The notes beneath the pieces were generated by a model. That model made no database searches, was not told the origin of the DNA, and worked only from the letters and a program-made list of their open reading frames with translations. Shown one piece after another: positions 1 to 10,937 of a stretch of 64,000 nt of DNA. Every line of letters begins with the position of its first letter. Position 1 is the first letter of the stretch. Origin of the DNA: an uncultured Verrucomicrobiota bacterium (GTDB lineage: Bacteria > Verrucomicrobiota > Verrucomicrobiia > Verrucomicrobiales > Verrucomicrobiaceae); the NCBI GenBank assembly GCA_903848465.1, contig CAINGK010000070.1, positions 50,195 through 114,194 of the forward strand. The letters run 5' to 3'. A program made the position numbers and the translations under genes.

Positions 1-297
1 GTGGCGATGGAGCATGCCATTCTCTCCGAGGTCAAAGCCACCGTGCTCCTCGACAAACAGCAAGCACTCGCAAAGCAGGTGCAGGCCAGAATCACACCTG
101 AAGTCGTTGTCCTTTCTCCCAAGTCAGAGACACTTTACAAAGGCCGTATCAACGACCTCTACCTCGGCCCCACCAAGCGTCAGCGCGCCGCCACGAAGAA
201 GGATCTGCGCGATGCACTCGATGCCGTCCTTGCAGGAAAGCCCGTTGCAACTCCACAACCTGAAGCGCAGGGCTGCAAGATCGGCGGCATGAAGTGA
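1..297 (+). CDS. Redoxin/AhpC-TSA-type protein, C-terminal fragment
   Basis: The reading frame is open from the first base, so this is probably the end of a longer gene that begins before the window; the GTG at position 1 is unlikely to be the true start. The readable part contains a TPEVVVLSP strand, then a LYKGRINDLY stretch, a basic segment and a DLRDALDAVLAGKPV helix, ending with a QGCKIG tail. This layout matches the C-terminal half of thioredoxin-fold redoxin proteins common in Planctomycetes and Verrucomicrobia, where the ending is usually GC-I. The N-terminal catalytic cysteine region is not in the window, so activity cannot be judged. It converges on the minus-strand sulfatase gene with a gap of only 6 bases. 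Confidence 0.6.
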   Translation: MAMEHAILSEVKATVLLDKQQALAKQVQARITPEVVVLSPKSETLYKGRINDLYLGPTKRQRAATKKDLRDALDAVLAGKPVATPQPEAQGCKIGGMK

Positions 298-303
298 CCT
301 GCG

Positions 304-1905
304 TCACTCCTCCGCCTTCTTCCCTTTCCCTTTCTTTTTCGGTTCCGGCTTGGGTCCAGCCTGGGCAACGTATTCCTTCTCCAGTTTCTCCCAGCGTTCC
401 GCCATCGCCTTCACTCGCTTCGGTTCTTTCGCAGCGAGATCATTCGACTCCGCACGATCCGTGGTCAGATCGTAAAGCTCCCAGGCATTGCCGTTGTCAG
501 CAGCGCTGACGATCTTACAGTCTCCCTCACGCAGCGCACGATTACCAGAGTGGTGCCAGAACAAGAAGTCACGGCTGATCGTCTCATCCTTCGCAAATGC
601 AGGCACCAAGCTGCGTCCAGGAAGCGGCGGCGCGTTCTCCGGCATCACCGGCTTCTCTTCACCAGCCAGCGCGAGCAGCGTCGGCACCACGTCAATGACA
701 TGCCCCGGCGTGTGACGCAGTTCGCCCTTCGCTCGGATTCCCTGCGGCCAATGGGCGATGAACGGCGTGCTGATGCCGCCTTCATGGACCCAGATTTTGT
801 GACGACGGAACGGCGTGTTGGATACCGTCGATCCTCCCGGCCCGAGGCACAGATAAGACGCCGCCGCACCCATGGGCGCGTTTTTATCATGCCCGAGTCC
901 GCGCACCATGATCTCCGCACTCGCGCCGTTGTCAGAGAGAAAAAGAATGAGCGTGTCCTCATAGACATTCATCGCCTTCAACTGCGCCAGCACCCTTCCC
1001 ACTTCCTGATCTAGACGATCAATCATCGCCGCATGGATGGCCTCCTTCGTGGCTTGAAAATCCTTCTGCTCCGATGTCAGGCTCTCCCACGGCACCGCAT
1101 GCCGCGTCTCACCAGAACCAAGGATTTCTAGATCGCTCTCCTTGCCGCTCGGTGCGGTGATTTGCGATTCGGGATCGGACAAAGTCGTCGCGACCAGCCC
1201 CAGTTTCTTCTGCTGTTCAAATCGCGCTGCCCGGGTCTTAGGCCAACCTTGAGTGTAGGTGTCCTTGTATTTGGCAATGTCTTCCGGCAGCGCTTGAATC
1301 GGAAAGTGCGGTGCCGTGAATGCCACATAGCTGAAGAACGGTGTGCCCGCATGCTGCTGCGCGTGTTCCTTGAGAAAGTCGATCGCATGATCTGCAATCG
1401 CGATGCTCGAATACCACTGCCCTTCCGGCTCTGGCAGCGGCTTGTCATCCAATTCATGCCTTTGCGGATGGAAATGATTGTCCTGCCTCACCACATGATA
1501 GGAGTGGTTGAATCCAGCATCCGTCACGACACGCGGCGCATTGCCCACATGCCACTTGCCGGAGTGGTAGCTACGATACCCCAATGTCGCTAGCCGCTGC
1601 GGCAGCGTCCTCACCCACCCCGGAAACTTGCCATACTGCGGGTCCATCCCAATCTGCTGCGCATAATGCCCGGTCATGAGCACACTGCGCGTGGGCCAGC
1701 AGCGTGCTGTATTGTAAAACTGCGTGAAGCGCAACCCACCCGCCGCCAGTTTATCCAGATTCGGCGTCGCGATCTCACTTCCATAACAACCGAGATCCGA
1801 GTAGCCAAGGTCATCTGCGAGGATGATGACGAAATTGGGTTTCGACGGTGCAGCACTGAGCGTGACGCAGAAGAGAAGCAGGAAGAAAACAGACAGGCGG
1901 ATCAT
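304..1905 (-). CDS. Secreted sulfatase (arylsulfatase family)
   Basis: A 533-residue hydrolase predicted to remove sulfate esters, probably from polysaccharides. I place the start at 1905 because the protein then opens with a hydrophobic signal peptide (MIRLSVFFLLLF, ending near SAAP); the frame is open for 15 more codons upstream. The alkaline-phosphatase-like sulfatase fold is shown by NFVIILADDLGYSDLGCYG (metal-binding DD), the FGE-type maturation motif C69-W-P-T-R, where Cys becomes formylglycine, the metal-site motif FLSDNGA, and the C-terminal DLTTDRAESNDLA segment typical of the family. It ends in a lysine-rich tail. It lies 53 bases downstream of gyrA on the same strand but probably has its own role. 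The substrate cannot be read from the sequence. Confidence 0.9.
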   Translation of the reverse strand: MIRLSVFFLLLFCVTLSAAPSKPNFVIILADDLGYSDLGCYGSEIATPNLDKLAAGGLRFTQFYNTARCWPTRSVLMTGHYAQQIGMDPQYGKFPGWVRTLPQRLATLGYRSYHSGKWHVGNAPRVVTDAGFNHSYHVVRQDNHFHPQRHELDDKPLPEPEGQWYSSIAIADHAIDFLKEHAQQHAGTPFFSYVAFTAPHFPIQALPEDIAKYKDTYTQGWPKTRAARFEQQKKLGLVATTLSDPESQITAPSGKESDLEILGSGETRHAVPWESLTSEQKDFQATKEAIHAAMIDRLDQEVGRVLAQLKAMNVYEDTLILFLSDNGASAEIMVRGLGHDKNAPMGAAASYLCLGPGGSTVSNTPFRRHKIWVHEGGISTPFIAHWPQGIRAKGELRHTPGHVIDVVPTLLALAGEEKPVMPENAPPLPGRSLVPAFAKDETISRDFLFWHHSGNRALREGDCKIVSAADNGNAWELYDLTTDRAESNDLAAKEPKRVKAMAERWEKLEKEYVAQAGPKPEPKKKGKGKKAEE

Positions 1906-1958
1906 GCAGCATCCAAACGGAGTGCATGATGACTTCCTACCTAAAATCAACCAATGGT

Positions 1959-4661
1959 CTATTCTGTCGCTGGCGCATCTTCCGCAGTTGCATCTTGAGT
2001 TGGTTCGGCAACAGCAATTTCCTCCACGGAAGCGGCTTCCACCAATGGTTCCGCATCGTCGGCGACCACGGTGGCCACGTCCTGGATGGTTTCGCCTTCC
2101 TTGAGTCCCATGAGTTTAACACCTTGGGCATTGCGGCCGGTTTCGCGAATGTCGCAAATGCGGATGCGCACGCTCTGGCCTTTGGTGGTCATGAGCATGA
2201 GCTCGTCTTTGTCATGCACTGCTTTGGCAGCGACGACCTTGCCAGTCTTCTCCGTGACATTCATCGTGGTCACACCTTTGCCGCCACGATTGGCGAGGAG
2301 GCGGTACTCATCGAAAGGCGTGCGCTTGCCGAGTCCGTTCTCGGATACCACCAGCACCATGGTATCGGGCTCGTTGGTGAGACAACTGACGAGGAAATCG
2401 CCGTCATCGAGCGTGATGCCACGTACGCCAGCAGTGTTACGACCGATAGGACGCAGGGTGGGTGAGGAAGGATCGTCTCCGGTTTCATGGAAGCGGGCGA
2501 ACATGCCTTCGTGGGTGACGAGGCAGATTTCTTTATTGCCGTCGGTGAGCACCACATCGACGAGGTCGTTGCCTTCATCGAGGTTGATGGCGGCGAGGCC
2601 ATCCTTGCGGTAGTTTTTGAACTCTTCGAGGGCGGTCTTTTTCACCGTGCCATCCTTGGTGGCAAAGACGACGTACTTGTCAGCGGCCCACATGGCCTCG
2701 TCTTCAGGACCTTGAGCTACGAGAGTAAGCACGGCAGCGATTTTCTCCGCCGGAAAGCTCACTGAGTATTCTTTTCCGTCTTTGGTCCGCGTCACTGTGT
2801 GCGCAGGCTTCAGATTGAGCATGTTTTTGATGCTGCGGCCTTTGCCTGTGCGAGCGGCTTCGGGAAGTTGATACACACGCTCCACATACATGCGGCCTGT
2901 ATTGGTGAAGAAGAGCAAGAAGTCGTGCAGATGCGCGCTGAAGAGATGTTCGACAAAGTCGGTGGCTTCTTCCTCGCCCTGCGCCTCGCGGGTCTCCATA
3001 CCTTTCAAGCCTTTGCCACCGCGGTTTTGCACTCGGTACTCAGCGGTCGATGTCCGCTTGATGCTGCCCATGTGCGTCATGGTGACGACGGCTGGGTCGT
3101 TCGGGATGAGATCGATATTTTCGATCTCGCCCTCGGCGGCTTCGATGCGTGTCAGACGCGGAGTCGCGTGCTTGAGGCGGATGGCCTGTAGTTCGTCCTT
3201 GATGATCTGAAGCACGCGGGATTCACGGGCCAGGATGTCCATGAAATCACGGATGCTGACGAGCACCTCATCGTAATCAGCTTTGATCTTGTCGCGCTCA
3301 AGTCCAACGAGCTGGTAGAGACGGAGTTCCAAGATGTCTTCGACCTGCTTGTCAGTGAAGATGTAGTTATCCCCCACGATGCTGGCCTGACCGCGAATCA
3401 TGATACCGAGTTGCTCGGCGGTGCTGATGGAAAAATTGTAAGCCTTGAGGCGCTCGCGGGCTTCGTCACGGTTGCGGCTGTCGCGGATGATCTTGATGAA
3501 GTCATCCAAGTGGCCGAGCGCAAGGAGTTGGGCTTCCAGTTTTTCAGCTTTGAATTCGGCCTGCTTCAACAGGAAGCGAGTGCGGCGGATGATGACCTCA
3601 CGGCGATGCTCGATGTAGCATGCAATCGCATCCTTCATGCTCAACACACGAGGCTTGCCACCGTCGATGGCAAGCATGTGGATCGAGAAGCTGGACTCCA
3701 GCGCCGTATGTTTGTACAGATTGTTCAGGACGATCTGGCCGCGCGCATCACGCTTGAGATCGATAACGACGCGAGTGTTTTCGTCTGACTCGTCACGCAC
3801 ACCGCTGATGTCGGTGATGATTTTTTCGTTCGCCAGTTCGGCGATGCGTTTCACCAGCTCAGCACGGTTCACGTTGAACGGAATCTCGGTGATGATGATC
3901 TGCTCGCGGTTGCCGTTTTCGACAATCTCGGCCTGTCCGCGTGTGCGCACACTGCCATGCCCGGTCTCGATGTATTCGCGGATGCCATTGGTGCCGAGGA
4001 TGACGCAGCCCGTCGGGAAATCGGGTCCTTTGATGTAGGCCTGCAGTTCCGTGCTGGTGATCTGCGGATTGTCAATCTGGGCGCACACTGCATCGACGAC
4101 TTCGCCAAGATTGTGCGGTGGCATGTTGGTGGCCATGCCCACGGCAATGCCAGTACCACCATTGACGATGAGATTGGGGAACGCTGCCGGGAACACGGTC
4201 GGCTCGGTGAGACGTTCATCGTAGTTCGGCACGAAATCGACGGTCTCCTTCTCCATGTCCGACATCAAAGTACCACCCAGGTGCGTCATGCGGGCTTCCG
4301 TATAACGCATGGCTGCCGGAGGGTCGCCTTCCACGGAACCGAAGTTCCCTTGCGGATCGATCAACGGCTCACGAATGGCCCAGGGTTGCCCCATGTGAAC
4401 GAGCGTGGGGTAAATAACCGCTTCACCGTGCGGATGGTAGTTACCGGAGGTGTCACCGCAGATCTTCGCACACTTCATGTGCTTCTTTGGCGGATAGAGC
4501 GACAGCTCATGCATCGCATAAAGGATGCGGCGTTGGGAGGGCTTCAGACCATCTCGGACATCCGGCAGCGCACGGGCGATGATGACGGACATCGAATAGT
4601 CGAGGAAGGAGTTCTTCACTTCTTCAGCGACAGAGATGGGGCGAATGTTGGGGTCTTGCAT
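1959..4661 (-). CDS. gyrA: DNA gyrase subunit A
   Basis: A 900-residue breakage-reunion subunit of gyrase (A2B2), which introduces negative supercoils using ATP. The N-terminal winged-helix/tower domain is clear. The catalytic tyrosine is Tyr120 in AAMRYTEAR, preceded by [10 protein letters not shown]. The C-terminal beta-pinwheel is present with a GyrA box (QNRGGKG, close to the canonical QRRGGKG) and a second RGGKG blade, which separates it from ParC. In the quinolone-determining region the protein reads HGEAVIYPT, so the residues equivalent to E. coli Ser83 and Asp87 are Ala and Pro. The C-terminal tail is acidic and Ala/Glu-rich. The order gyrB, four-helix-bundle gene, gyrA on one strand suggests co-transcription. 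Confidence 0.97.
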   Translation of the reverse strand: MQDPNIRPISVAEEVKNSFLDYSMSVIIARALPDVRDGLKPSQRRILYAMHELSLYPPKKHMKCAKICGDTSGNYHPHGEAVIYPTLVHMGQPWAIREPLIDPQGNFGSVEGDPPAAMRYTEARMTHLGGTLMSDMEKETVDFVPNYDERLTEPTVFPAAFPNLIVNGGTGIAVGMATNMPPHNLGEVVDAVCAQIDNPQITSTELQAYIKGPDFPTGCVILGTNGIREYIETGHGSVRTRGQAEIVENGNREQIIITEIPFNVNRAELVKRIAELANEKIITDISGVRDESDENTRVVIDLKRDARGQIVLNNLYKHTALESSFSIHMLAIDGGKPRVLSMKDAIACYIEHRREVIIRRTRFLLKQAEFKAEKLEAQLLALGHLDDFIKIIRDSRNRDEARERLKAYNFSISTAEQLGIMIRGQASIVGDNYIFTDKQVEDILELRLYQLVGLERDKIKADYDEVLVSIRDFMDILARESRVLQIIKDELQAIRLKHATPRLTRIEAAEGEIENIDLIPNDPAVVTMTHMGSIKRTSTAEYRVQNRGGKGLKGMETREAQGEEEATDFVEHLFSAHLHDFLLFFTNTGRMYVERVYQLPEAARTGKGRSIKNMLNLKPAHTVTRTKDGKEYSVSFPAEKIAAVLTLVAQGPEDEAMWAADKYVVFATKDGTVKKTALEEFKNYRKDGLAAINLDEGNDLVDVVLTDGNKEICLVTHEGMFARFHETGDDPSSPTLRPIGRNTAGVRGITLDDGDFLVSCLTNEPDTMVLVVSENGLGKRTPFDEYRLLANRGGKGVTTMNVTEKTGKVVAAKAVHDKDELMLMTTKGQSVRIRICDIRETGRNAQGVKLMGLKEGETIQDVATVVADDAEPLVEAASVEEIAVAEPTQDATAEDAPATE

Positions 4662-4705
4662 GAGATGGGAAAGGTCAGGGCTGGCGGCAGAGCGCCATCA
4701 AAAGG

Positions 4706-5164
4706 TCAAGTATTCCAGGCAGGTGGGCGTGGGTGGAAGTACTCTTCGAGAGGCAGTAGGTGAATTGATGCGGCTCTGGAAGTTGCGTGAACTGCGTTGG
4801 CTTGAATGGGAGCGAAAGTGTCGATGTAGTTGTCGAGCTGACGGTGGAGGGTGTCGAGTTTCAGAGAGAGGTCTCTGGCCACAGAGTCGATCAAGAGACC
4901 TCGACTTACGGCCTTTTCCAACCACGTTTGCGTCTGACAGAGCGCTCCCAACGCTTGGCGACAAAAACTGGCATTCTCTTGGGCGGAGCAGCGCCCATAG
5001 CCTTCGGAGATATTGGCGGCAATGGAATCGGCAGAGCGGATCCAATGCACTCCGACGGTCTGCTTCGCCATCCAGTCCCAGCCAGCAGTCAATGACCAAA
5101 TGTCCTCACCAACTCGCATCGCGAGTTGATAGACTTTAAGTTCATGTAAGTTGACCGTGGCCAT
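4706..5164 (-). CDS. Four helix bundle protein (S23/IVS-type)
   Basis: A 152-residue protein of the family once called S23 or 23S rRNA intervening-sequence protein (TIGR02436-type). The diagnostic pattern is visible: an N-terminal HELKVYQLAMRVGEDIW helix, then RSADSIAANISEGYGR, then a helix with a conserved ALGALCQTQTWLEKA stretch and a fourth helix ending near the tail. Members form small pentameric four-helix bundles. The cellular role is unknown, and in many genomes they sit alone or in rRNA inserts. Here the gene lies exactly between gyrB (38 bases upstream) and gyrA (44 bases downstream) on the same strand, so it is probably transcribed with them. Nothing proves a link with gyrase function. 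Confidence 0.85.
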   Translation of the reverse strand: MATVNLHELKVYQLAMRVGEDIWSLTAGWDWMAKQTVGVHWIRSADSIAANISEGYGRCSAQENASFCRQALGALCQTQTWLEKAVSRGLLIDSVARDLSLKLDTLHRQLDNYIDTFAPIQANAVHATSRAASIHLLPLEEYFHPRPPAWNT

Positions 5165-5201
5165 ACCGACTTCTAAACGATTCTTGAATACGGCTTACCC
5201 T

Positions 5202-7811
<2,610 letters not shown>

Positions 7812-7920
7812 CTACCGGAAACGTGCTCGATGATGACCCATTTAGACTAGCAAGATGAAGGGGGGGAGCAAAGGGAATTTTTGCGCCAAATCGAAGTCTT
7901 TTTGACCTCCATATCCAGGC

Positions 7921-8577
7921 CTATATCACTTCTTGCAACCCCAGCTTCTCAATGATCTCCGGCAAAACCCCGGGATAGGGGCCGCCGACGCTGATGTTGC
8001 CCACGTAGCCGAGGCTTTTCCAGGTCTGACTATGGCTGTAATAACCACCGACACAGAGCTGGCGGAAGCGTTTGAAAAAAGCCGCCCCGACATGGTGTTC
8101 AGGCTTGGCTTTTGCCGCATCGCAGACGTCATCGGCGATCTGCGACTGCTGCTCGGCACCCAGTTCCTCAAAACGCTTCGAAAAGCGCTTAAAACTCTCC
8201 GTGTTGAGCCATCCCAGCCCCCCACGAATCACCTCCCGGTCCTCCTGATGCGCGGGATAATCGGCACTGACCCATTCATTGATAAATTCTGGAACGCCGA
8301 CCTCCGAGGCGGCGGGGGAGGCTTCATCCTTCGGCAGGATCAAATCAGCCAGGGCCTGGGTGGTAGCCAGTTCTTCAGCAGACAGCAGCTTTTCCCACGG
8401 AAATTTCAGTGGTTGCATGAAGTCGGGGTCATGGAAGACAAACCGCGAAGGATGCGCCGGTGGTGCGGGTTCGGTTTCACGCGGTGCCGCGATGGTAGGC
8501 ACGGCTGCCGCTCCAGCGGCACCGCCGAGCAGGCCTTTCAACGCATGGCGGCGGGAGATAGGAGAGGAGTCAGACAT
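7921..8577 (-). CDS. Gluconate 2-dehydrogenase subunit 3 family protein, Tat-exported
   Basis: A 218-residue protein with a twin-arginine signal (SRRHALKGLLGGAAGAAA) followed by a mature domain of the gluconate 2-dehydrogenase subunit 3 family. Typical features are the LADLILPKDEASPAASEVGV segment, FINEW and a C-terminal GGYYSHSQTWKSLGYVG stretch. In known systems this small subunit accompanies a flavin GMC dehydrogenase and helps its export or maturation through the Tat pathway. It lies 12 bases downstream of a GMC oxidoreductase gene on the same strand, which fits that pairing. The real substrate is unknown; such pairs are abundant and diverse in Verrucomicrobiota. Confidence 0.88.
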   Translation of the reverse strand: MSDSSPISRRHALKGLLGGAAGAAAVPTIAAPRETEPAPPAHPSRFVFHDPDFMQPLKFPWEKLLSAEELATTQALADLILPKDEASPAASEVGVPEFINEWVSADYPAHQEDREVIRGGLGWLNTESFKRFSKRFEELGAEQQSQIADDVCDAAKAKPEHHVGAAFFKRFRQLCVGGYYSHSQTWKSLGYVGNISVGGPYPGVLPEIIEKLGLQEVI

Positions 8578-8589
8578 GGCGCAGATCGG

Positions 8590-10368
8590 TTAAAGATTCC
8601 CCCGTTTCATCTCCTCCATCAGCCATTCACTGGAACGCCAGGCGAGAGCGAGGATGGTGAGGGTGGGGTTTTTGTCAGGGTTGCTTGGTAGGACGGCACC
8701 GTCCATGAGGAAAAGGTTCTTCACATCCCACGTCTGGCAGTATTGATTGGTGACGCTCTCTTCCGCCTTTCCCCCCATGCGGGCGGTGCCGACTTCATGA
8801 ATGATCTCGCCGGGCCGCTGGATGGCCTCCGCACCGCTCTGCGGCTTGGCCTTGCCTCCCATGCCTTCGAGCATCGCTGCAAAGGTCTGCTGCATGTGCT
8901 CCGCCTGTTTGATCTCATGATCGCTCCACTTCCAGTGGAAACGCAGCACGGGGATGCCCCATTGATCCACGACGTTGGGGTCAAGTTCGCTGTAGCAGTC
9001 ATTGTTCGGCAGCATCTCGCCGCGCCCCGAAAAGCCAAACTGCGCACCATAGTAGCGCCGCGCGTCCTCCTTGAGCTTGCGGCCGTACACGCCCGGCGAA
9101 GTTGCATCGAGAAATCCAAAGCTCTTCACCTCCGGCATCTGCCGACCACCACCCATCTCAATATGATAGCCACGGGCAAAGCCAAGCTTGGCGTGCTCAT
9201 TCACCAGCCACCACGGTACATAAGTGTGCAGTCCTCCTGCACCGTCCTCATTCATCGGCGGCAGATCCTCCATGGCGGGAATGTGTGCCCCTAGGCGCGT
9301 ACCCACGCTGTCCATGAGATTGCGCCCCACCTGTCCTGAGGAGTTGGCCAGCCCTGCTTTGTCGCGTGATTTCGAGTTCAGCAGGATGCGCGAGGTTTCA
9401 CAAGTGCTTGCCGCCAGAATGACCACGCGGGCTTTCGCGATCGCATCCCGGCGCGTGACCTTGTCGATGTAATGCACGCCCGTGGCCTTGCCACTGTCAT
9501 CCAGCACCACTTCACGCACCATCGCATCCGTGATGATGTCCAAATTCCCCGTGGCCAGTGCAGGCGGCAACAGCACCGTCGTGCTTTGGAAGTTCGCACG
9601 GATGCTGCAGCCCCGGATGCAGTTCGTCGCCCAAAAGCAGGCGGCGCGCGACATCATGTCCTTGCCCAGAATCTCCTGCGCCTTGGGATTGTTCGGGAAC
9701 AGCACCTTCGGCAGGTTTTTCCAATCCATTGGCTGACTAAGCACGGCACGATGCGCCGCGACAACGGGCACGCCGAGTTTACGCCCAGCTTTCTTTGCGA
9801 GCAGTTCCCCGACCCTTGGCTTTGGCGGTGGCAGTAGCACTCCGGGCGATGAATTCGGTGCGTTCGCGATGCCGTCGTTCTCGCCATAGACGCCGATCAA
9901 TTGCTCTACTCGATCATACCAAGGGGCCAAGTCAGCATAGCTCATGGGCCAATCAACGCCGAGGCCATCGCGAGATTTTGGTTTAAAGTCGAATTCACCA
10001 AACCGCAGAGAAATGCGGCCCCAGTGATTGGTGCGGCCGCCGAGCATGCGCGCACGCCACCACCAAAAGTCGCCTTCCGTGCCCTGCTTATTCGTGTAGG
10101 GTTCTCCCGGCACTTGCCAGCCGCCGATGTTCGAATCATAAAATCCGAAATATCGATCCGGCGTGGCCGCACCACGAAGCGGTGCCATCTCCGGTGTATT
10201 GAACATCGGCGTCTCCTTCACCGGTTCATAATTTCGCCCGGCCTCGATCATGAGCACCTTCACACCGTTCAAAGCCAGAATCATCGCCGCCATGCCGCCG
10301 CCAGCTCCAGAGCCCACGACAATGACATCATACTGGGGCTGCGTTTTGCGTTCGGTGAGGACGGGCAT
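8590..10368 (-). CDS. GMC family oxidoreductase (FAD-dependent dehydrogenase)
   Basis: A 592-residue flavoprotein expected to oxidise a sugar, polyol or alcohol. The N-terminal Rossmann motif VVGSGAGGGMAAMILA with the following acidic end (MIEAG) binds FAD. Further GMC landmarks are LGGRTNHWGRISLR, the internal CIRGCSIRANFQ stretch, ILAASTCETSRILLNS, and the C-terminal EVGTARMGG and DGAVLPSNPDKNPTLTILALAWR, which hold the active-site region. It has no obvious signal peptide, so export would depend on the Tat-signal partner encoded immediately downstream. The two genes form a pair. No cytochrome subunit is adjacent, so the electron acceptor is not evident. Confidence 0.9.
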   Translation of the reverse strand: MPVLTERKTQPQYDVIVVGSGAGGGMAAMILALNGVKVLMIEAGRNYEPVKETPMFNTPEMAPLRGAATPDRYFGFYDSNIGGWQVPGEPYTNKQGTEGDFWWWRARMLGGRTNHWGRISLRFGEFDFKPKSRDGLGVDWPMSYADLAPWYDRVEQLIGVYGENDGIANAPNSSPGVLLPPPKPRVGELLAKKAGRKLGVPVVAAHRAVLSQPMDWKNLPKVLFPNNPKAQEILGKDMMSRAACFWATNCIRGCSIRANFQSTTVLLPPALATGNLDIITDAMVREVVLDDSGKATGVHYIDKVTRRDAIAKARVVILAASTCETSRILLNSKSRDKAGLANSSGQVGRNLMDSVGTRLGAHIPAMEDLPPMNEDGAGGLHTYVPWWLVNEHAKLGFARGYHIEMGGGRQMPEVKSFGFLDATSPGVYGRKLKEDARRYYGAQFGFSGRGEMLPNNDCYSELDPNVVDQWGIPVLRFHWKWSDHEIKQAEHMQQTFAAMLEGMGGKAKPQSGAEAIQRPGEIIHEVGTARMGGKAEESVTNQYCQTWDVKNLFLMDGAVLPSNPDKNPTLTILALAWRSSEWLMEEMKRGNL

Positions 10369-10470
10369 GGCGTGTGAATTTTACGCACTATAGCCATGAC
10401 TAAACGCCGACAAGTCCTGATCCAACGCAGATGCACTCACGCTGCACGCTACTGCCGTAAGCACTTTCCA

Positions 10471-10836
10471 TCAAAACTCGCCGCGAAACACACACCGGGC
10501 GTTGGGTGTTTCGTGGATCACGATTTCGCAGAGACCTGGCAGTTGCGGGGCCAGCTTTTTCCAGAGCCAGGCGGCCATGTATTCGATGGTGGGATTTTCC
10601 AGACCTTCGATCTCATTGAGATAGGAATGATCCAGCCGGTCCATGAGCGGCTTCATCGCCTTGGATATTTCCGCGTGGTCATAGACCCAGCCAATCTTCG
10701 GATCCACCTCGCCCTCAACGGCAATCTCCAGCTTGAAGGAATGGCCATGCATCTTGGTGCATTTGTGATCGCCAGGCAGATTGGGCAGCGTCTGGGCGGC
10801 CTCGAAACGGAAGTCTTTGATGATGCGTGCGCGCAT
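10471..10836 (-). CDS. queD: 6-carboxytetrahydropterin synthase (QueD/PTPS family)
   Basis: A 121-residue tunnelling-fold enzyme that makes 6-carboxy-5,6,7,8-tetrahydropterin from dihydroneopterin triphosphate, an early step towards 7-deazaguanine and queuosine. Visible features are the FRFEAAQTLP start, Cys in DHKCTKMHGHSF with the zinc-binding histidines, YDHAEISKAMKPLMDRLDHSYLN, NPTIEYMAAWLW and the C-terminal VIHETP glutamate. Length and motif order match QueD rather than the longer eukaryotic PTPS. It stands alone between a GMC oxidoreductase and a sulfatase; no other queuosine gene is in the window. Confidence 0.92.
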   Translation of the reverse strand: MRARIIKDFRFEAAQTLPNLPGDHKCTKMHGHSFKLEIAVEGEVDPKIGWVYDHAEISKAMKPLMDRLDHSYLNEIEGLENPTIEYMAAWLWKKLAPQLPGLCEIVIHETPNARCVFRGEF

Positions 10837-10937
10837 GAATTTGGGTGGGAGAGTCTTTAGAACCGCTTGTGTGAACTGACCAGCACAAATGATGCGCGGA
10901 TTCTGCGAATAGGAACATTGGCGGACATTCGAACAAA

